The notes below the pieces were generated by a model, which was not told the origin of the DNA, searched no databases, and saw only the letters and a list, made by a program, of their open reading frames with translations. The position numbers were made by a program, and so were the translations under genes. 64,000 nucleotides of DNA from positions 206,966,426-207,030,425 of the forward strand of contig JBOZIK010000001.1 in NCBI GenBank assembly GCA_051453625.1, in the 5' to 3' direction. This document shows, one piece after another, positions 45,517 to 58,322 of the stretch (position 1 is its first letter; each line of letters starts with the position of its first letter). The DNA is from Welwitschia mirabilis (Eukaryota; Gnetophyta; Gnetopsida; Welwitschiales).

Positions 45517-47836
45517 GATGATACTATAATAGGAGCATTTTTAGTCTTCTTTAAGTTTTCTAGAGTTCACAGGTTGGAACAAGTACCAAAATTATTAGTT
45601 AACTTTAGATATTAGATAATACTTAAATGAATTTGATGAAAATAAAAGAGTTCAACTCTAGTGTATCTATATTAAATAATGGAAGCAAAGGTATTAGGAA
45701 CCTTTTACAATTATACTAATGATATTAACGTCATATTTAGTATTTTTAAATCCAAATGCACTTTTGAGGTTGGAATGATGATATTCATGTTGTGTTTTAA
45801 GCTGCTACAACCAAAATGCCTACATTTTTTAGAATTTTTATAGTTACTACTTCTTGATTATTTTTCTTTTAATTACTTGGAATTCATTAAAATTATTTCA
45901 TATTGGTATCTGAGAAAAATCTAATATATTCTATAACTATACTAGTAGTCATAGAAATTATAGCCATTTGGATCTCAACCTGCATGTTGAAAATTGAATT
46001 GGAATTTAATTGAGTAATTTGGCTCTCAACTAGAATAGTTTCTTATAAAATCTAGGCTACACATTTCTCCTTAGATTTAAGTTCAAAATAATAAAGTCTA
46101 ATGTATTTTTATTTTTTATAGTATTAGTAGGCACTAAGTACAATAACGTATGAAAAGAGTAGTGTGATTTCTTAATTGTTATAAGTAAGTTTAAGTTCTT
46201 CTTAAATAGGCTGTATTACATTCATATATAAATTTATTACTTGGAATAGCTTGATAGACAATTATTTTTTGCACACATCTAACCTTTCACATTTTTCAAA
46301 CATCTAACTTTTTTCAATTTTTCTGCAATCATGTCTAAAGGATAGTTCATCTAGAAAGGAAATTGAAAAAATTATACCCATACTAGAAATAGTACATGAA
46401 AATCCTTTTCAAAGTTACAATTAACTACCTAAACATTTAAAGAAAGAAAGGTATTTTTCATCTTTTAAACTAAGGTTTGAAATACCTCGAATTTTTTGTA
46501 AGGACTCTCAAGTTGAATTAAACGAAATTCATTTTTTAAATGCTTAGTTAATGAAACTCGAATACCTTTAGCTTCCAAATTTTTTGAAACCTATGCCAAG
46601 AATTCTATAGGAGGTAAGGCACGCTTAATAAAAACACCAATAGTAAGCAACAATTTGAAATCATGCATTATTTATTCTAGAAGTTTTTTTGTAAAGAATT
46701 TTTAAATCACTAGTACACATGAATTTAATTATTAATATGATACATGGATAAGGTGTGTGAAAATTTTCTAATTTTAAGATATCCTTTATAACACTTCATT
46801 TTAGAGCTTTGCTAAGAAACAAGCAAATGCCTAGTTAGTTAGTGTATTCCTAATTAAATTTTTACTTTTCTTTAACCTCTTCAATGAATTTTAGTTAGCT
46901 TAGGAAGAACTATAAATAAAATATTAGAAGTTATTTCTTCTTAGTAATAATTTTAAAAACTAAATCATACGACATGATTAATAATAATTTAACTATAAAT
47001 ATGGTAGTTATAGCCTTAAAAATATATAAATTTATTAAATTTTATAACCTAAATATGTAAGATTTCAAGTGTAAACCTATCTCAAAATCTAAATACACTA
47101 TGGTAACATTGTTTCTCCTCATTATTTCTCATCCATTATTAAGAAAAAAATTATATACTAAAATCATAGGTTAAAAAATTTAAAATACAAGCTCTAAATT
47201 TTAGGTTTACTAGAGAAGGCAAGCTCTAATTAAAAGAAGACATGATTAAGTATGAAAAGTGAGATACATTATATTGATTAATCCAAATAAGGTTATAACT
47301 AGTTATTTGCAGTTAATATATTATCATTAAACCTTGAAAGAAACATGTAATTAGAATTATCCATCAAGGAAACATTAACAAAGGAACTAAGTAGATTTAT
47401 TTTTTCATTATGTGCTAATGCATTATAGAAAAGTCTTAATGGCTCTTTAGAAATACCAAAATGCCTTACAAATATGGACATAATGAAGTTTTACATAAGT
47501 TGGAAAAGCTTTTTCCCTTTTAAATAAACTATTCTTTCATGTCAATGATGGCTTAGGAGTGTTATGCTACTCAATAACAATGCTATATATACGCAAAATC
47601 ATAATTAAATCTTGGCTAGTTTGAATTCTTAACTTATGTTCCTAAGTTACAAAGTTATATAGTTTATCATAATAATAAATTATATATTCATTTTTATTTT
47701 TGTGTGTTACATACATATTTACATATAAAAATTGACATATTTTGCCCTTAAATTTTTATAAATTAATATATTTTTAAGGATATAAATACCATAGTTATTA
47801 TTAAATTATTATTATCCATTTTCTATTCTCTAATTT
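45517..47836. other. Unassigned; may include LINE ORF1
   Basis: Position suggests the ORF1/5' UTR of the LINE should lie just above 45516. A minus-strand frame near 46610-46460 (KRALPPIEFLA, KGIRVSLTKHLKNEFRLIQ) looks protein-like but matches no ORF1 motif I know. A 60-codon minus frame at 47481-47299 is likewise unplaced. No host gene is recognised. Confidence 0.35.
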
Positions 47837-47851
47837 TATAACAATATTATT
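47837..47851. repeat. Target-site duplication of SINE (left)
   Basis: TATAACAATATTATT, identical to 48104-48118. Confidence 0.9.
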
Positions 47852-48103
47852 TTTTTTGAAGAAATAGTGGGTAGGTAATTTTGTGTCACACAAATGCCCA
47901 GTGGTGCTTAGGCTTATAGAATCTATTCCATTTGTATTCCCCATCAATAGCAGGTAGGTAATTTTATGCCACACAAATGTCTAGTGGAACTTGGGCTTTT
48001 AAAATCTATTCCATTTGTATTTCCTACCACTATTGGAGTTTTAACTTTGGACCTCTGGGTTCATGTGTCTATGAACTTACCACTCTGATAAGTAATCATT
48101 AAC
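47852..48103 (-). mobile_element. tRNA-derived SINE with duplicated body
   Basis: On the minus strand the element begins with a tRNA-like head. TATCAGAGTGG (48090-48080) fits a pol III A box (TRGYNNANNGG), and AGTTAAAACTCC (48046-48035) sits at B-box distance and fits a decayed AGTTCGAACTCC. The body carries an 83-bp tandem duplication (plus-strand units from 47871 and 47954), and the element ends in an A7 tail next to the duplication. Perfect 15-bp direct repeats flank it. A tRNA head, A tail and long target duplications are the classic SINE signature. It would be mobilised in trans by a LINE. Confidence 0.85.
47871..48034 (-). repeat. 83-bp tandem duplication within SINE body
   Basis: GTAGGTAATTTTRTGYCACA starts units at 47871 and 47954. 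Both continue through CACAAATG, a CAGTGG/TAGTGG block and AATCTATTCCATTTGTATT. The differences are mostly C/T or G/A. Confidence 0.9.
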
Positions 48104-48118
48104 TATAACAATATTATT
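48104..48118. repeat. Target-site duplication of SINE (right)
   Basis: TATAACAATATTATT, identical to 47837-47851. Confidence 0.9.
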
Positions 48119-51100
48119 AATAAGGACATATGTAGTATTTTATTTACAGGTCATACTAGGCTACCTAGACTTCATTAGAGATAATTAGGCAAAACGAATT
48201 CATGTTATCATTACTTCTACTAGCATTGCAAGTGTTAGAAAGGATAAAAAGTTCATAAAGAAATGGAGCACCTAGTTTTAGATTAGTTACAAAGACTAAA
48301 ATATACATAACTATGTCCTGTCATCTAAGGAAGTTATAGTTGTTCATGTATTAATAATAAGAACATACTTATAGAACCTTAAGAAAGGTCATATAATAAA
48401 GTCCTACCTTGAGGGTAAGGCATAACTAATTTTACATCTTATTTTGTACTTAAATGATTTACTAGACCATTCTATTAGGATTCTATCATTCTTAATCTAC
48501 ATGTTCCATAAATATGATTATGGCTTATCTTATCATGAATTTCTAAGTGTTTCTCTTCTCTTCATTTGCATATGAGGGAAAGATTGATTCATAAGAAACT
48601 TGTCTTATCAGGCCCTAATACTTGATTTATGCTAAATTTGAATTTTCTATCATAAGTATATCATATACATATGCACTTTGATCTATGATTAGATTTGTTT
48701 TATTCTTCTACAATTGTTATAATGATGATTACTAGTTATGCAATAGTTAATTTTAAATATTAAATGGTATTTTCATTTGTATTTATCGCTTAGATCTATG
48801 TGTTTGATGCCTTCTTAGGATTAATATGATTGATGTGTTAGTATTACAATATTTTCATGCTATCCTAATGTTTTCTATACTTTCATTTTGATATGTAACA
48901 TATAGAATACTTGTGTTTTCATGATATCTAGAATCTATAATGAATAATTTTTTGCTTATCTATTAATCTCAATTATTTTTAGGGTAATATCTTTTACTTA
49001 ATTTAGGATTTCCTAATAGATTATTATACAAAGATTTATTCTTGATTCTATTAAAAGAAACCTAAAGCATCTAATTCTTGATTTATTCTTTCAAAACCCC
49101 TTTTTGAAATCCCTTTTATTTAAATATTCAATTTAAAAACCTTTCATAAACTTTATGATCTTCAAAGTAGCTTTATAATTCCTAAGATATCATAATTAGG
49201 ATTAACTATACTATAATAAGATGCCTAGTTTACTTAGTTTAATCTACTATACATAATTTAAAGGCTAGGCATATCTTCCAAAAATTATAAATCATAATCA
49301 AAATAAATGCATAGTAGTACCATTTTTACCTTATAAAGATTAGAAAATTTATCCTAAGTAATAAGATCATGAACATATTACTTTAATTATTAAGACTAGA
49401 TATATGGAGTTCTTTGAAATTTGTGCTCAATATTTGATCATGCAAGTTAACATAAAGGTATCTTATAAAAAAGTAGCTAAATTATTATGTTTAAATAACC
49501 ATTTTAAAATTGTAAAAAAGTGTCTTTTATGTTATAGTTTTTACATTATAAAATTTTAACCTTTTCTTAGAGCCCACTTTCATAATTTTAGAGTTCTAAA
49601 TGTAATTTCTAGAAAATACAAATCCATGTCAAAGTCATTTAAAGAAGTTAGATCTCATTGGCCTCTAAATCACTATGCTAGGTAGTTCTTTTTTATGCTA
49701 TAATAATTTACTTTTCTAGCATAATAAAGAAGTGGAATGACATTATCTACTTTTTTAACTCATTTTTATAAAGCCTACTTTATAAGAATATTTAAATTAT
49801 CTAATTATTTAATGAGAGAAATGAGAAAATTATTCTTAGTCATGCATGCAATTATCTTTTTAGGTTTCTTAGTTGATTGTGTTGGAGTTATCTCTGATGT
49901 ATAGATGCTTAGAATAATCATTAATATGAAAATTAGTTTAATAGTTTTGGTATAATTCCAATGGAATAAAATACTCTTTGATTCTCATAAGGGTAATAAA
50001 TCCTAATTTCCTATTTATCATTACTAATATGTCTTACACATGAGAGTTTTATTTTTTATTGATAACACAATCATTATAAATAATAATATTGATTATTGTG
50101 TGATGGATCTATTTTAAAAGCTATCAAAATGGATAAAAATTAATTAACATTATTTAGATTTATAATTAACAACATTCACTCGAATACTTATGTTAGATAC
50201 ATCCATGAAATCTTATTTACCTTATGAGAACTATATCTTTTAAAACACAACATAATTTGCATAGTATATGTTTATTTGTCACAAATTAGCCAATAAAGAT
50301 CATAAAGAAGACCAATACTTTATCCTATATTATCGTATATGTTGTCCTTACACATGCAGAGGAAGTTAGGTACATGTCTATTAGCCTTTAATCATATCGA
50401 TATCCATCAAGTTATAAATAGAAATATTAGGTATACAGGATGATGCATAAAACTTTATTGGTGGCCTAATATTGATTTCACATTACATGCTTCTTCTAAA
50501 AGAGCCACTTTCACTAGGAATTCCACTCATTATTAACTAATTCTCCTTCTTTTACCTCTCTACATTCACCATTACAAGAATATTAGGAGCCAATTTCACT
50601 ACCATAGAATTCATAGTTCAAAGAAAGTAGCTTCTTATATTAGGTATTATGATAAAATATATTAGAAATGCCGAAGGTATGAAGTGAAATGAAGAGAACA
50701 ATTAAGGATTAAAATAAAAACAAAAGAGAATTTTATTAATCCCATACTTTATATTAATCTTATATGCCTCTAGATTTGTCTTTGGTACATTTGATTTATT
50801 AGATGAAATTATCCTCTCTCTTATCTTTTATTTTTACCTACTCTTTTATATATATGTATGCAACTGATGTATATAGCTCATTCATTCATGCTGATATGCT
50901 ATGACATGCATTTATAATGCTTAAATGTATTACTGACCTATTTTAGATGCTATTATATGATATAATCCATGGCATTATCCAATTTGCTTCTACTTTGAGC
51001 ATTACTTTTTCCCATATGTTTTACTTATCTCTTACATATTTTTCATAAGAACATTATTCATATCAAGTTAAAGATGGGAAATTAAGACATATTCAATATA

Positions 51101-52800
51101 TTTTTTATTTTCTTCATTTCTTTAAAAAAAATAAAAATAACTCTTTTAAGCATTTACTCTCGTAACCATAGGATCTATAAAAGCCTATCAAAGAACTACT
51201 TAAAGGGTAATAAGATTTTGGAAAGACCTACTCCAATTAAACATATGCTAGATACTAAAAATTAAAAAATATAAAAATGCATGATTTTATATAACATTCA
51301 AATACTTTGATTATTATCTCTACATGCCATTATATGTTGTTATGCAATGACTTATCTACTTATTTTAGCTTATCTTTCATATGTGATTTATTACTCTGTA
51401 GATCACATGATATTTTAAACCATTTTAATTTATCCATGTAGGAAATTATCACTTATTTAGATAATAATGTTAAATTATTGCTTTTTAATCTAGTTTTTAT
51501 AATGCATGTAATTTATATTTTATTTTTTCCTTATATGACTAAGGAACTAATAATAAAATGGTTAGGGAATGTGTTAAGGCATGGGCTTCATATTTTAATC
51601 TCATAATTATACTTATTTTATCATCTTAATATTAATAATTACTATATTTTACCTAGGAAATCATGTTAAGATCTAAATTGCTAAGACATTTTTTAATATT
51701 ATTTTACAACTTAACTTTAATAAGTTAACTAATTATTAAAAGAAAGATTTATAACAGCCACATTCGACCATACTACGAAGCATTATAATTGTGCTACTAT
51801 GTTTTAGTTTATTGGTGTAATTAAGCCTTGGAGTTAGGAATAAAAATTTGGAAATATACTTCATAGTGATTTATGGAGCATAGTTCTACATCAAATAGCC
51901 TAAGAATATATTTTGTTAAAATACATAAATGTAATGCATCCCTACTAATAAACATCATACCCTTTAACTAAAAAAATATTTTATGACATTTATCCTTATG
52001 TAATGGTATGCTTACATCTTATAGTTATATATACCTACTATGACTTTACTTCTATAATAGAATGTGATCTACTAAAAATATGCCCAAATGATTAAGGTAT
52101 ATGTAGTGGTTTTAAAATAATAAATTAGGGATTCTCTTATAATATATGTAAACCTAATTATCATTTTTTCATCAGGACTACAAAGGTTTTAAAGCTTTCT
52201 AATAAACCTTGATTTTTTTTTTACAACTTGATGTTGAATATAAGAAGGGTTTAGAAAGTAATTAACTAATGAATTAATATCTCCTCTTAAGAGTCTAGAA
52301 TAACTATTTTTGAGGTAATCTAGTCATCAACCTTAACAAAGTAAGAACTATTTCACTAAGTACAACTCAGTTTTCTAGATAAGTAATAAATTATTCTCAT
52401 GTCAATTCTATATGCAAAGAAAGTACAAGAACAAAATGGCATTTCTTCAGTGAAATATAGAAAAAGGCTATAATAGTATAAAATATATCATTTACTAACC
52501 TATCAATTATCTAGACCTTATAAATCATTAAAGGATCAATTCTATAAGTACAAAAGAACATTTAGATAATACTATTTCATAACTAGTTATTTTAAATGAA
52601 TCAGATATAGAAAGTAAAATAAATTTAATTATGGATCAAAATGCATTTATCAATGATGCAATAACTATATATAATACGATATGAGAGTGTAATTACAAGG
52701 CACAGCATAATAGTTTTCAAATTAAACAATCATTTCTTTATACAAAAGAAAGGAGAAAGAAGGCTAAGAACCTTGTGATGAGACAAGCTTTCATCATGAC
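48119..52800. other. Long A+T-rich stretch without recognised genes
   Basis: About 4.7 kb with no frame of 60 codons or more and no family motif I could follow on either strand. Its texture (CpG-poor, T-rich tracts, scattered ACTTATTTT and TAATTATT words) matches decayed retrotransposon DNA elsewhere in the window. I could not find direct-repeat pairs in it by eye. Confidence 0.4.
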
Positions 52801-52829
52801 CATTGGAATTCTAAAAATGGAAGAGTCCT

Positions 52830-53130
52830 AATGGATTATGAAAAATGATGCTTTAATGAAGGAAAACTCTAAGCTATGATGTCAACTACAAATGAAAGAT
52901 GGATGAAGAATGAATGATGCTTATACATTAAGCTAGGCTGGCTTTTATAAATCTTCTTAAGGGTGAAGTTATCTGTTGGTATGACCTTGTTATTTAACAA
53001 ATGAATAGACATATATATCCTCATGTAAGACATAGATATGTAGTCCTTCAATTCTTAGAGATCATTTTAGCATTAGTCTATGAGGTGGATCAATTACGTT
53101 AACATCTATTTGGATTATCTTGATATGGGA
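52830..53130 (+). pseudogene. Possible gypsy gag trace
   Basis: The plus-strand frame near 52955 reads LLKGEVICWYDLVI, similar to the 'L.GEA..WY....' block of retrotransposon Gag. HIYPHVRHRYVVLQFLEI and ALVYEVDQLR follow, where the family has 'F...F...E..RL..FEVDQL'. The match is short and interrupted by stops. A minus-strand frame at 53051-52869 overlaps it and has no support. I regard this as suggestive only. Confidence 0.3.
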
Positions 53131-53159
53131 AATCGACTTTATTTTATAACACTAGTGAC

Positions 53160-53990
53160 ACCATGATTCCAGTAATGGTAATGGTGTCCGTAGCTAGATT
53201 ATTTTTTATAATGTAGCTTGGGTTGTCCTAAAGATTTAAAAAATGCAAATTAGTCCTTTTTAGTATTAATTTTAATAATTAATAAATAAACATGATTTGT
53301 AATAATATAATTATCATATGATATGTAAAGCCTTAAAAATATTTTTATTTGCTAAAATTAAAAGGTATAGAATTTAAAAATTAAAGTGTAAAAATAGCTT
53401 AAAACTAGCAATTTGCTAGTCTTTTAAAAAATTCTACATTGAATTGTAATAAAATCTCTCTTAATGTTTAGAAAATTTGATAGTGCCTTGTCCTTATACC
53501 ATATTAATAATTGAATTTATGCTTCTCAAACTATGGTTCATAGTCATATATTAGAAAAATAGTAAGTACAATCATATCAATTAGAAAGCTAGAATTTAAG
53601 TTAATCATGAAAACATATCATTTTCTTAGTAAGAATTTTCAATTTTTAAAATTTTCTAAGAAATCCAAAAATGTGAATTTTCATCTAATTTCTATCATTT
53701 TTAATGTAATTTAAAAAAATAAAACTGCTAAGTTTCACATCCATGCCCAATTTATATGTTATTCCTAATGTTTAAATTGAGTTAGAAAATATCACACTTT
53801 ATCACATATTTAAATAAGACACATACTTTACTATTAATTAGAAAAAATTACATATAACATAAAAGGAAACATTATGTATGATATAAATATAGTAGATCTA
53901 GAGTCTTTGTAAAAGACTTTACTATGCTTTAAAAATTCCAACTAATCTCTGGAAATCTATCTAGTTAGTATGTCTATAAAATATGTGTGG
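53160..53990. other. A+T-rich spacer, nothing recognised
   Basis: No coding motif, terminal repeat or tandem array seen. Confidence 0.4.
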
Positions 53991-53994
53991 TCTA

Positions 53995-54290
53995 TCTATT
54001 AAAGATGTAATCTATGGCCTTTTCATTCCTTCCCTTAATATGAAGAGGCTCATTATCATGAACATACCTTATAATATCACTAATAATAATGGGAAGGGAT
54101 AGATTTGTAGTATTTCATCTAGCCTCTAGAATGTAGATACCAAGGATCAAATAGAGGCATAAGCCTTGGTAACATGAGAGGATATCTATACATTTTTTAT
54201 GATAAATCTAAGTAATGCTACCTAATTTTTAAATAGATATTTAAAAGAAATGATCCCCTCCCTATTTGAGGCATAATCAATATCTAATTT
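53995..54290 (-). pseudogene. RNase H (RVT_3-like) remnant of a LINE or similar element
   Basis: Minus strand: one frame reads KLDIDYASN.EGIISFKYLF, fitting the 'KLN.DGAS.GNPG..G.GG..R' start of plant LINE-type RNase H. A second frame contains CYQGLCLYLILGIYILEA, and then DIIRYVHDNEPLHIKGRNEK and AIDYIFN. These fit 'AL..GL.LA..LGI..+.+E.DS' and the terminal 'REGNKAADYLA' block. The order and spacing support the assignment. The catalytic Asp of the first block survives as IDYAS, while the E-x-D position is damaged. No reverse transcriptase could be traced upstream on this strand. Confidence 0.6.
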
Positions 54291-55895
54291 ATGACATAAA
54301 AATGCTAAAACCTTTTCTAAGATGAAAGTTAAAAAATCAAGAGTAGAAAATTAAGTATCTCTAGAAACTAATGCGAGACTGAAAAATTACTTCTAACATG
54401 CATGCTAAGTTTTCATTCATCCTCCTTCTTTGAATCTTCTCCCTCTTCATTTGTATGCAGAATGAAAATATTGGCATAAAAACCCTTAACCTCTCTTAAG
54501 AGTACGTCTTCCTTAGCTTTCATAGTAAATATTCCAAATTTCTTATATTCAATCAACTTATGTTTCTATTAGTGTATTGGAAAAGCCACTTCTTGAAGGC
54601 TTCCTTAATGATGAAATCTCTAAATCTATCTAACATTTTTATGGTGATAATTTGTAATGAGTATAGATTTAAATTAGGTTACTACAGCTAGGTTTTATTA
54701 AGATAGTAGTAATGTGGTCATGGAAGAAATGTAACAGCAGTGTTATGAAAATCAATGCTAGTGCTAGGTGGGATTAGAATAGGCTATGGATATAATATCA
54801 AAAAAATAGGATAGGATGCAAGAAGGTAAATCTATGAAGAAGGTAAGAGTAACAGATAGATATAGTAGTAACATCATGGAAATGTGTGAAGACACTAGCT
54901 ATATGTGAAGTAGATTAGCATGCATGGATCAGAATAGTTAAAACCGTAGAGAATAAGCTTTGGAATCTATAGTTAAGCACATGGTGAAGTTAAATAAATG
55001 ACATTGGTGAATAGCCTATGGCATTAATGGGAAGAACTAAAAATGGCTTGGTGATATCAGTAATATTTTAACATAGTTGATTTGGTATAGAGGCAATAAA
55101 GGCTATTGTGAAATGGGGCTAGTATTTAATCAAATTTATAAATTTGTAATGAATCTAGGATATTGATTAAGATTATAAAATGGATGACTAAGACTAAAAG
55201 TGACACGAATTAAGGGTAAAATTAGGATGATTCTTTTTCATGTTTTTTTCCCCTTTTTGAATAGAAAATTGATGAAACTAAGGTGAGAATTTGGCCTTGT
55301 AAAATTTTGTTCTTTACTTATGTTAAATGATAGTTATACATAACTCAAAAGTAATCATAGAAATAAATAACAAATCACAAATAACTTCATGAATCTAATC
55401 TAAATCATTAAAATTTATCATTCATGATGATGTCAATCAAGTAAGGTTCCAACTTTATTATCTAAATAAGTGATTTATCCTAGTTAAATCATATAATAGA
55501 AAATAAAATTGTTAATTAATTAAGTAAATAAACTAGATGTAACTTTACATCATGAAAATTTATTTTGATTAACACTTCAAACACGTCTAATAAGATTTAA
55601 TCTAGTTTCTAGTATACATGCACTATAATGTATTTTTGTTATTTTGATACTTTACTTCTATAAATCCATTCTAGGAATGAAAGAAAGATTACATCAAAGT
55701 AAAAGATTTCCCCAACTGCATCCCTAACCCTATCAAGTGTTTATCAAGTTAGATACTTTAACTTCCTCACTAGTAAAATAGGTTACAAAATATAAATAAA
55801 TGTTTATTCAAGTAATAAGTCTAAGCTAGATATGTCTTAAATGTGTGATGGTAAAATGATATCTACTTGTGGCTTAATTGTACTGACTAAGATAT
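54291..55895. other. Unassigned A+T-rich stretch
   Basis: If the RNase H remnant belonged to a LINE, its reverse transcriptase should lie here on the minus strand, but no RT motif is visible. Purine-rich text around 54700-55100 is not coding in any frame I could follow. Confidence 0.35.
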
Positions 55896-56560
55896 GCATA
55901 TATGCATCTTCATGTACTATCTAGTTATTCCCTATAGGAGTAATGCTCACACAGGTATTGATTTCTAGAAATTAGTATAACTAGTACATTTCTAAGCTAA
56001 TTTCTTAGATTTCATTAGTAATGCATAGTAGATATATGAATCACATCCATAATAAAGTAGACTAATACAGAGGTCTTGATTCTACATGATATGTCTCTTC
56101 CCCATAACATGGAAGCCTTTTACATAGCATTTCATCTCCATAATCTAAATGTATTATGAAGATCTTAATCATATAGAGTGTTTATCATCTTCATATGATA
56201 TATATTTGCAATACTAAAATACTTGCATATTGTTATCTCCATCTTCTATCTAGTCATTCCCCTTGAAAAGTGATGCATACATAAATTTTAATTTTCTAGA
56301 ATTAGTACAACCAATTCATTCTCATGTTGGTTACTTAATTTTCATAAGTAATGTCTAGTAGAGGCACATGTTATCTCTAATAAATCATGATGATATGAAC
56401 ATATCATGTATAATGTCTACCTTCACCACAAAAATGGAGATCTTTAATATATTATGTGTATCTCCTCTATAAAAGTGGAGGTCCTTAATAGTATATGTAT
56501 TCTGCATATGATTGTGCTTAACATCAGGATATTTTGTTTTAACACTTTATTTTTCCTATT
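55896..56560 (+). repeat. Two-unit ~330-bp tandem repeat, diverged
   Basis: CATCTTCATGTACTATCTAGTTATTCCC near 55907 corresponds to CATCTTCTATCTAGTCATTCCCC near 56241. Both are followed at like distances by GTAATG/GTGATGC, TCTAGAAATTAGTA/TCTAGAATTAGTA and CATAAGTAATG..TAGTAGA-type text. The spacing is about 330 bp. A small frame at 56454-56645 begins within the second unit and is not a gene. Confidence 0.6.
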
Positions 56561-56641
56561 TTCTTTCATTTCCCCCTTAGAAAGCACTTTTAAACACTTT
56601 ATTTTTCGTATTTTCTTTCATTTTTCCCCTCTAGAAAACAC
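56541..56641 (+). repeat. 52-bp tandem duplication
   Basis: AACACTTTATTTTTCCTATT at 56541 and AACACTTTATTTTTCGTATT at 56593, each followed by TTCTTTCATTT and a C/T-rich end with TAGAAA. Only a few differences, so it is fairly recent. Confidence 0.85.
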
Positions 56642-57490
56642 TTAACTAAGAATTCTTCATATAGAAGTTTTTATATTCATACATGTATCTTTCCCATGAT
56701 ACAAATGAGTAACTACAAGATTTGCATGTGCGTCTCTTCTCATAAAGGTAAACAGGTTTCATAAGTTCTTCTAAAATATATCCTTTCCATGTAAACATAT
56801 TTAAGCTTCTTTCTTTTTCCTAATCTTTTTTTCTTCCCTTTTTTTTAATTTTTAAATTTTTTCCCAAGTCTTATAGAGGCCTTTAGCCATATCTTCATAG
56901 TAGAGAATATCACACCCATAAGTAAGAATTCTTTAAATACACCTAAGATCAGAATCACATCAAAATATATATAAAATATTACGTTCAAAATATAAGATAG
57001 AAGCTAAGATGTTCTCTTAAGAATTCATTCACTAAATCAATCCCAATCAATCAAGCCACCATGTATAGGTTTTAATCAAGAACAAATCCCAAAATATAAC
57101 ATTATTACAAATTTATCCCTTAACTAATACTAATTGTTTTTCTTATCTTTATTTTTATTTTTTTAATTATGAAGGATTAAATTCATGACCTAAGGGTATA
57201 GGTTTAGAGAATATTTTAAGTTTTTATTCATTAATTAAAATGAATGATTATCCTTCAGGCTTAAAATCTTGATAGCACCATAGGAAAATACTTTAGTATT
57301 TGAAAAGATCCAATTCATCTAGGCATAAGTTCATAAAAATTCTATGACCTTTTAAACCATGTAATAAGGCCATGTAATTAGGTTCAAGAGGTTCCCTTAT
57401 GGATATGCTCATCAATGTAGCATTATTTTTGGGGATTACATGATAATTATTTAATAAGTTTATAATTAGAATCATAAATAAGTACTAGAT
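56642..57490. other. Spacer before the SIRE-like element, nothing recognised
   Basis: T-rich with a CTTTTTTTCTTCCC tract near 56830. A minus-strand frame at 57475-57293 has no family match. Confidence 0.35.
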
Positions 57491-57649
57491 TTTTGGTAAA
57501 TTTTCAATTTTGATGATTTCACTTGACAAATGTAATGTATCTAATGTGTAGATAGGTCAAATTAAAAAGCATCAATCCAAGTCAAACCTTAAGTTCATAT
57601 TACATAAAAGGTTTAGCTCAAATTTCATGAATGTCAAAACAAAACTAAT

Positions 57650-57880
57650 AGAAGATGTTTACACATGTGAAGACGTCTATGAGAAAGACATCTACTATAT
57701 TAAAGATGTTTATGTTAAAATAGACTTTGTCATAGAAAAAGGCATATATATTGACAAAGACATCTATAGTAAATCAAGGACATAAGACATGTGAAAGAAA
57801 TCTATCATACTAAAGATGTTTATAGTTCTTTAACTATTGAAAGATGTCTACATAGGTTAAGACATCTATACTAAACTAGA
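57650..57880 (+). promoter_or_regulatory. ACGT-palindrome array in LTR promoter region, element 1
   Basis: AGAYRTCT-like words occur at about ten places. One (GAAGACGTCTAT, 57678-57689) still has the intact GACGTC core; others have become AAAGATGTTT, AAAGACATCTAT or TTAAGACATCTATA. The array corresponds to that in the minus-strand LTRs. Confidence 0.6.
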
Positions 57881-58315
57881 AGGGGTAACAGAAATAAATT
57901 ATATTTTCATGAATCATCCACATCTTAGAGAATCAATTAAGTTTTACATCTTAAATTTATGATTACTAATAGTCATAGAAACTATAGTTCTAGTTTTATT
58001 AAAATCTAGGTAGTTTGAAGATCTCTACCTCACAAGGGGTATCTACATCTCAAATATTTCTATTCCAAAATTTTGCAAAAAATAAAATAGTGTTAAATGC
58101 CTAAAGATTAATTGTTTCTATCTATTATACAATGGATACATGCTTTCAAACGGCTATTTCTCTAGGGCAACAGTAAGAAAGACATCAAAAGTATAAAGGA
58201 TGCAAAGAAAGAAGAAAAAGGAGTGACTTCCGTGGATAATTGATATACAAACATAGATTTCAGCTATCTTTTACAAAGGACTATTTAGTAAATAAATGAC
58301 TTGATGATTAACTCT

Positions 58316-58322
58316 TATAAAT
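58316..58322 (+). promoter_or_regulatory. TATA box, SIRE-like LTR of element 1
   Basis: TATAAAT about 540 bp before the LTR end. The matching place in element 2 reads TACAAAG, so it is lost there. Confidence 0.4.

Noticed and set aside
48035-48090. Functional tRNA gene
   Set aside because: A- and B-box-like words are present but the B box is damaged and no full cloverleaf is apparent; with flanking duplications and an A tail it is a SINE head.
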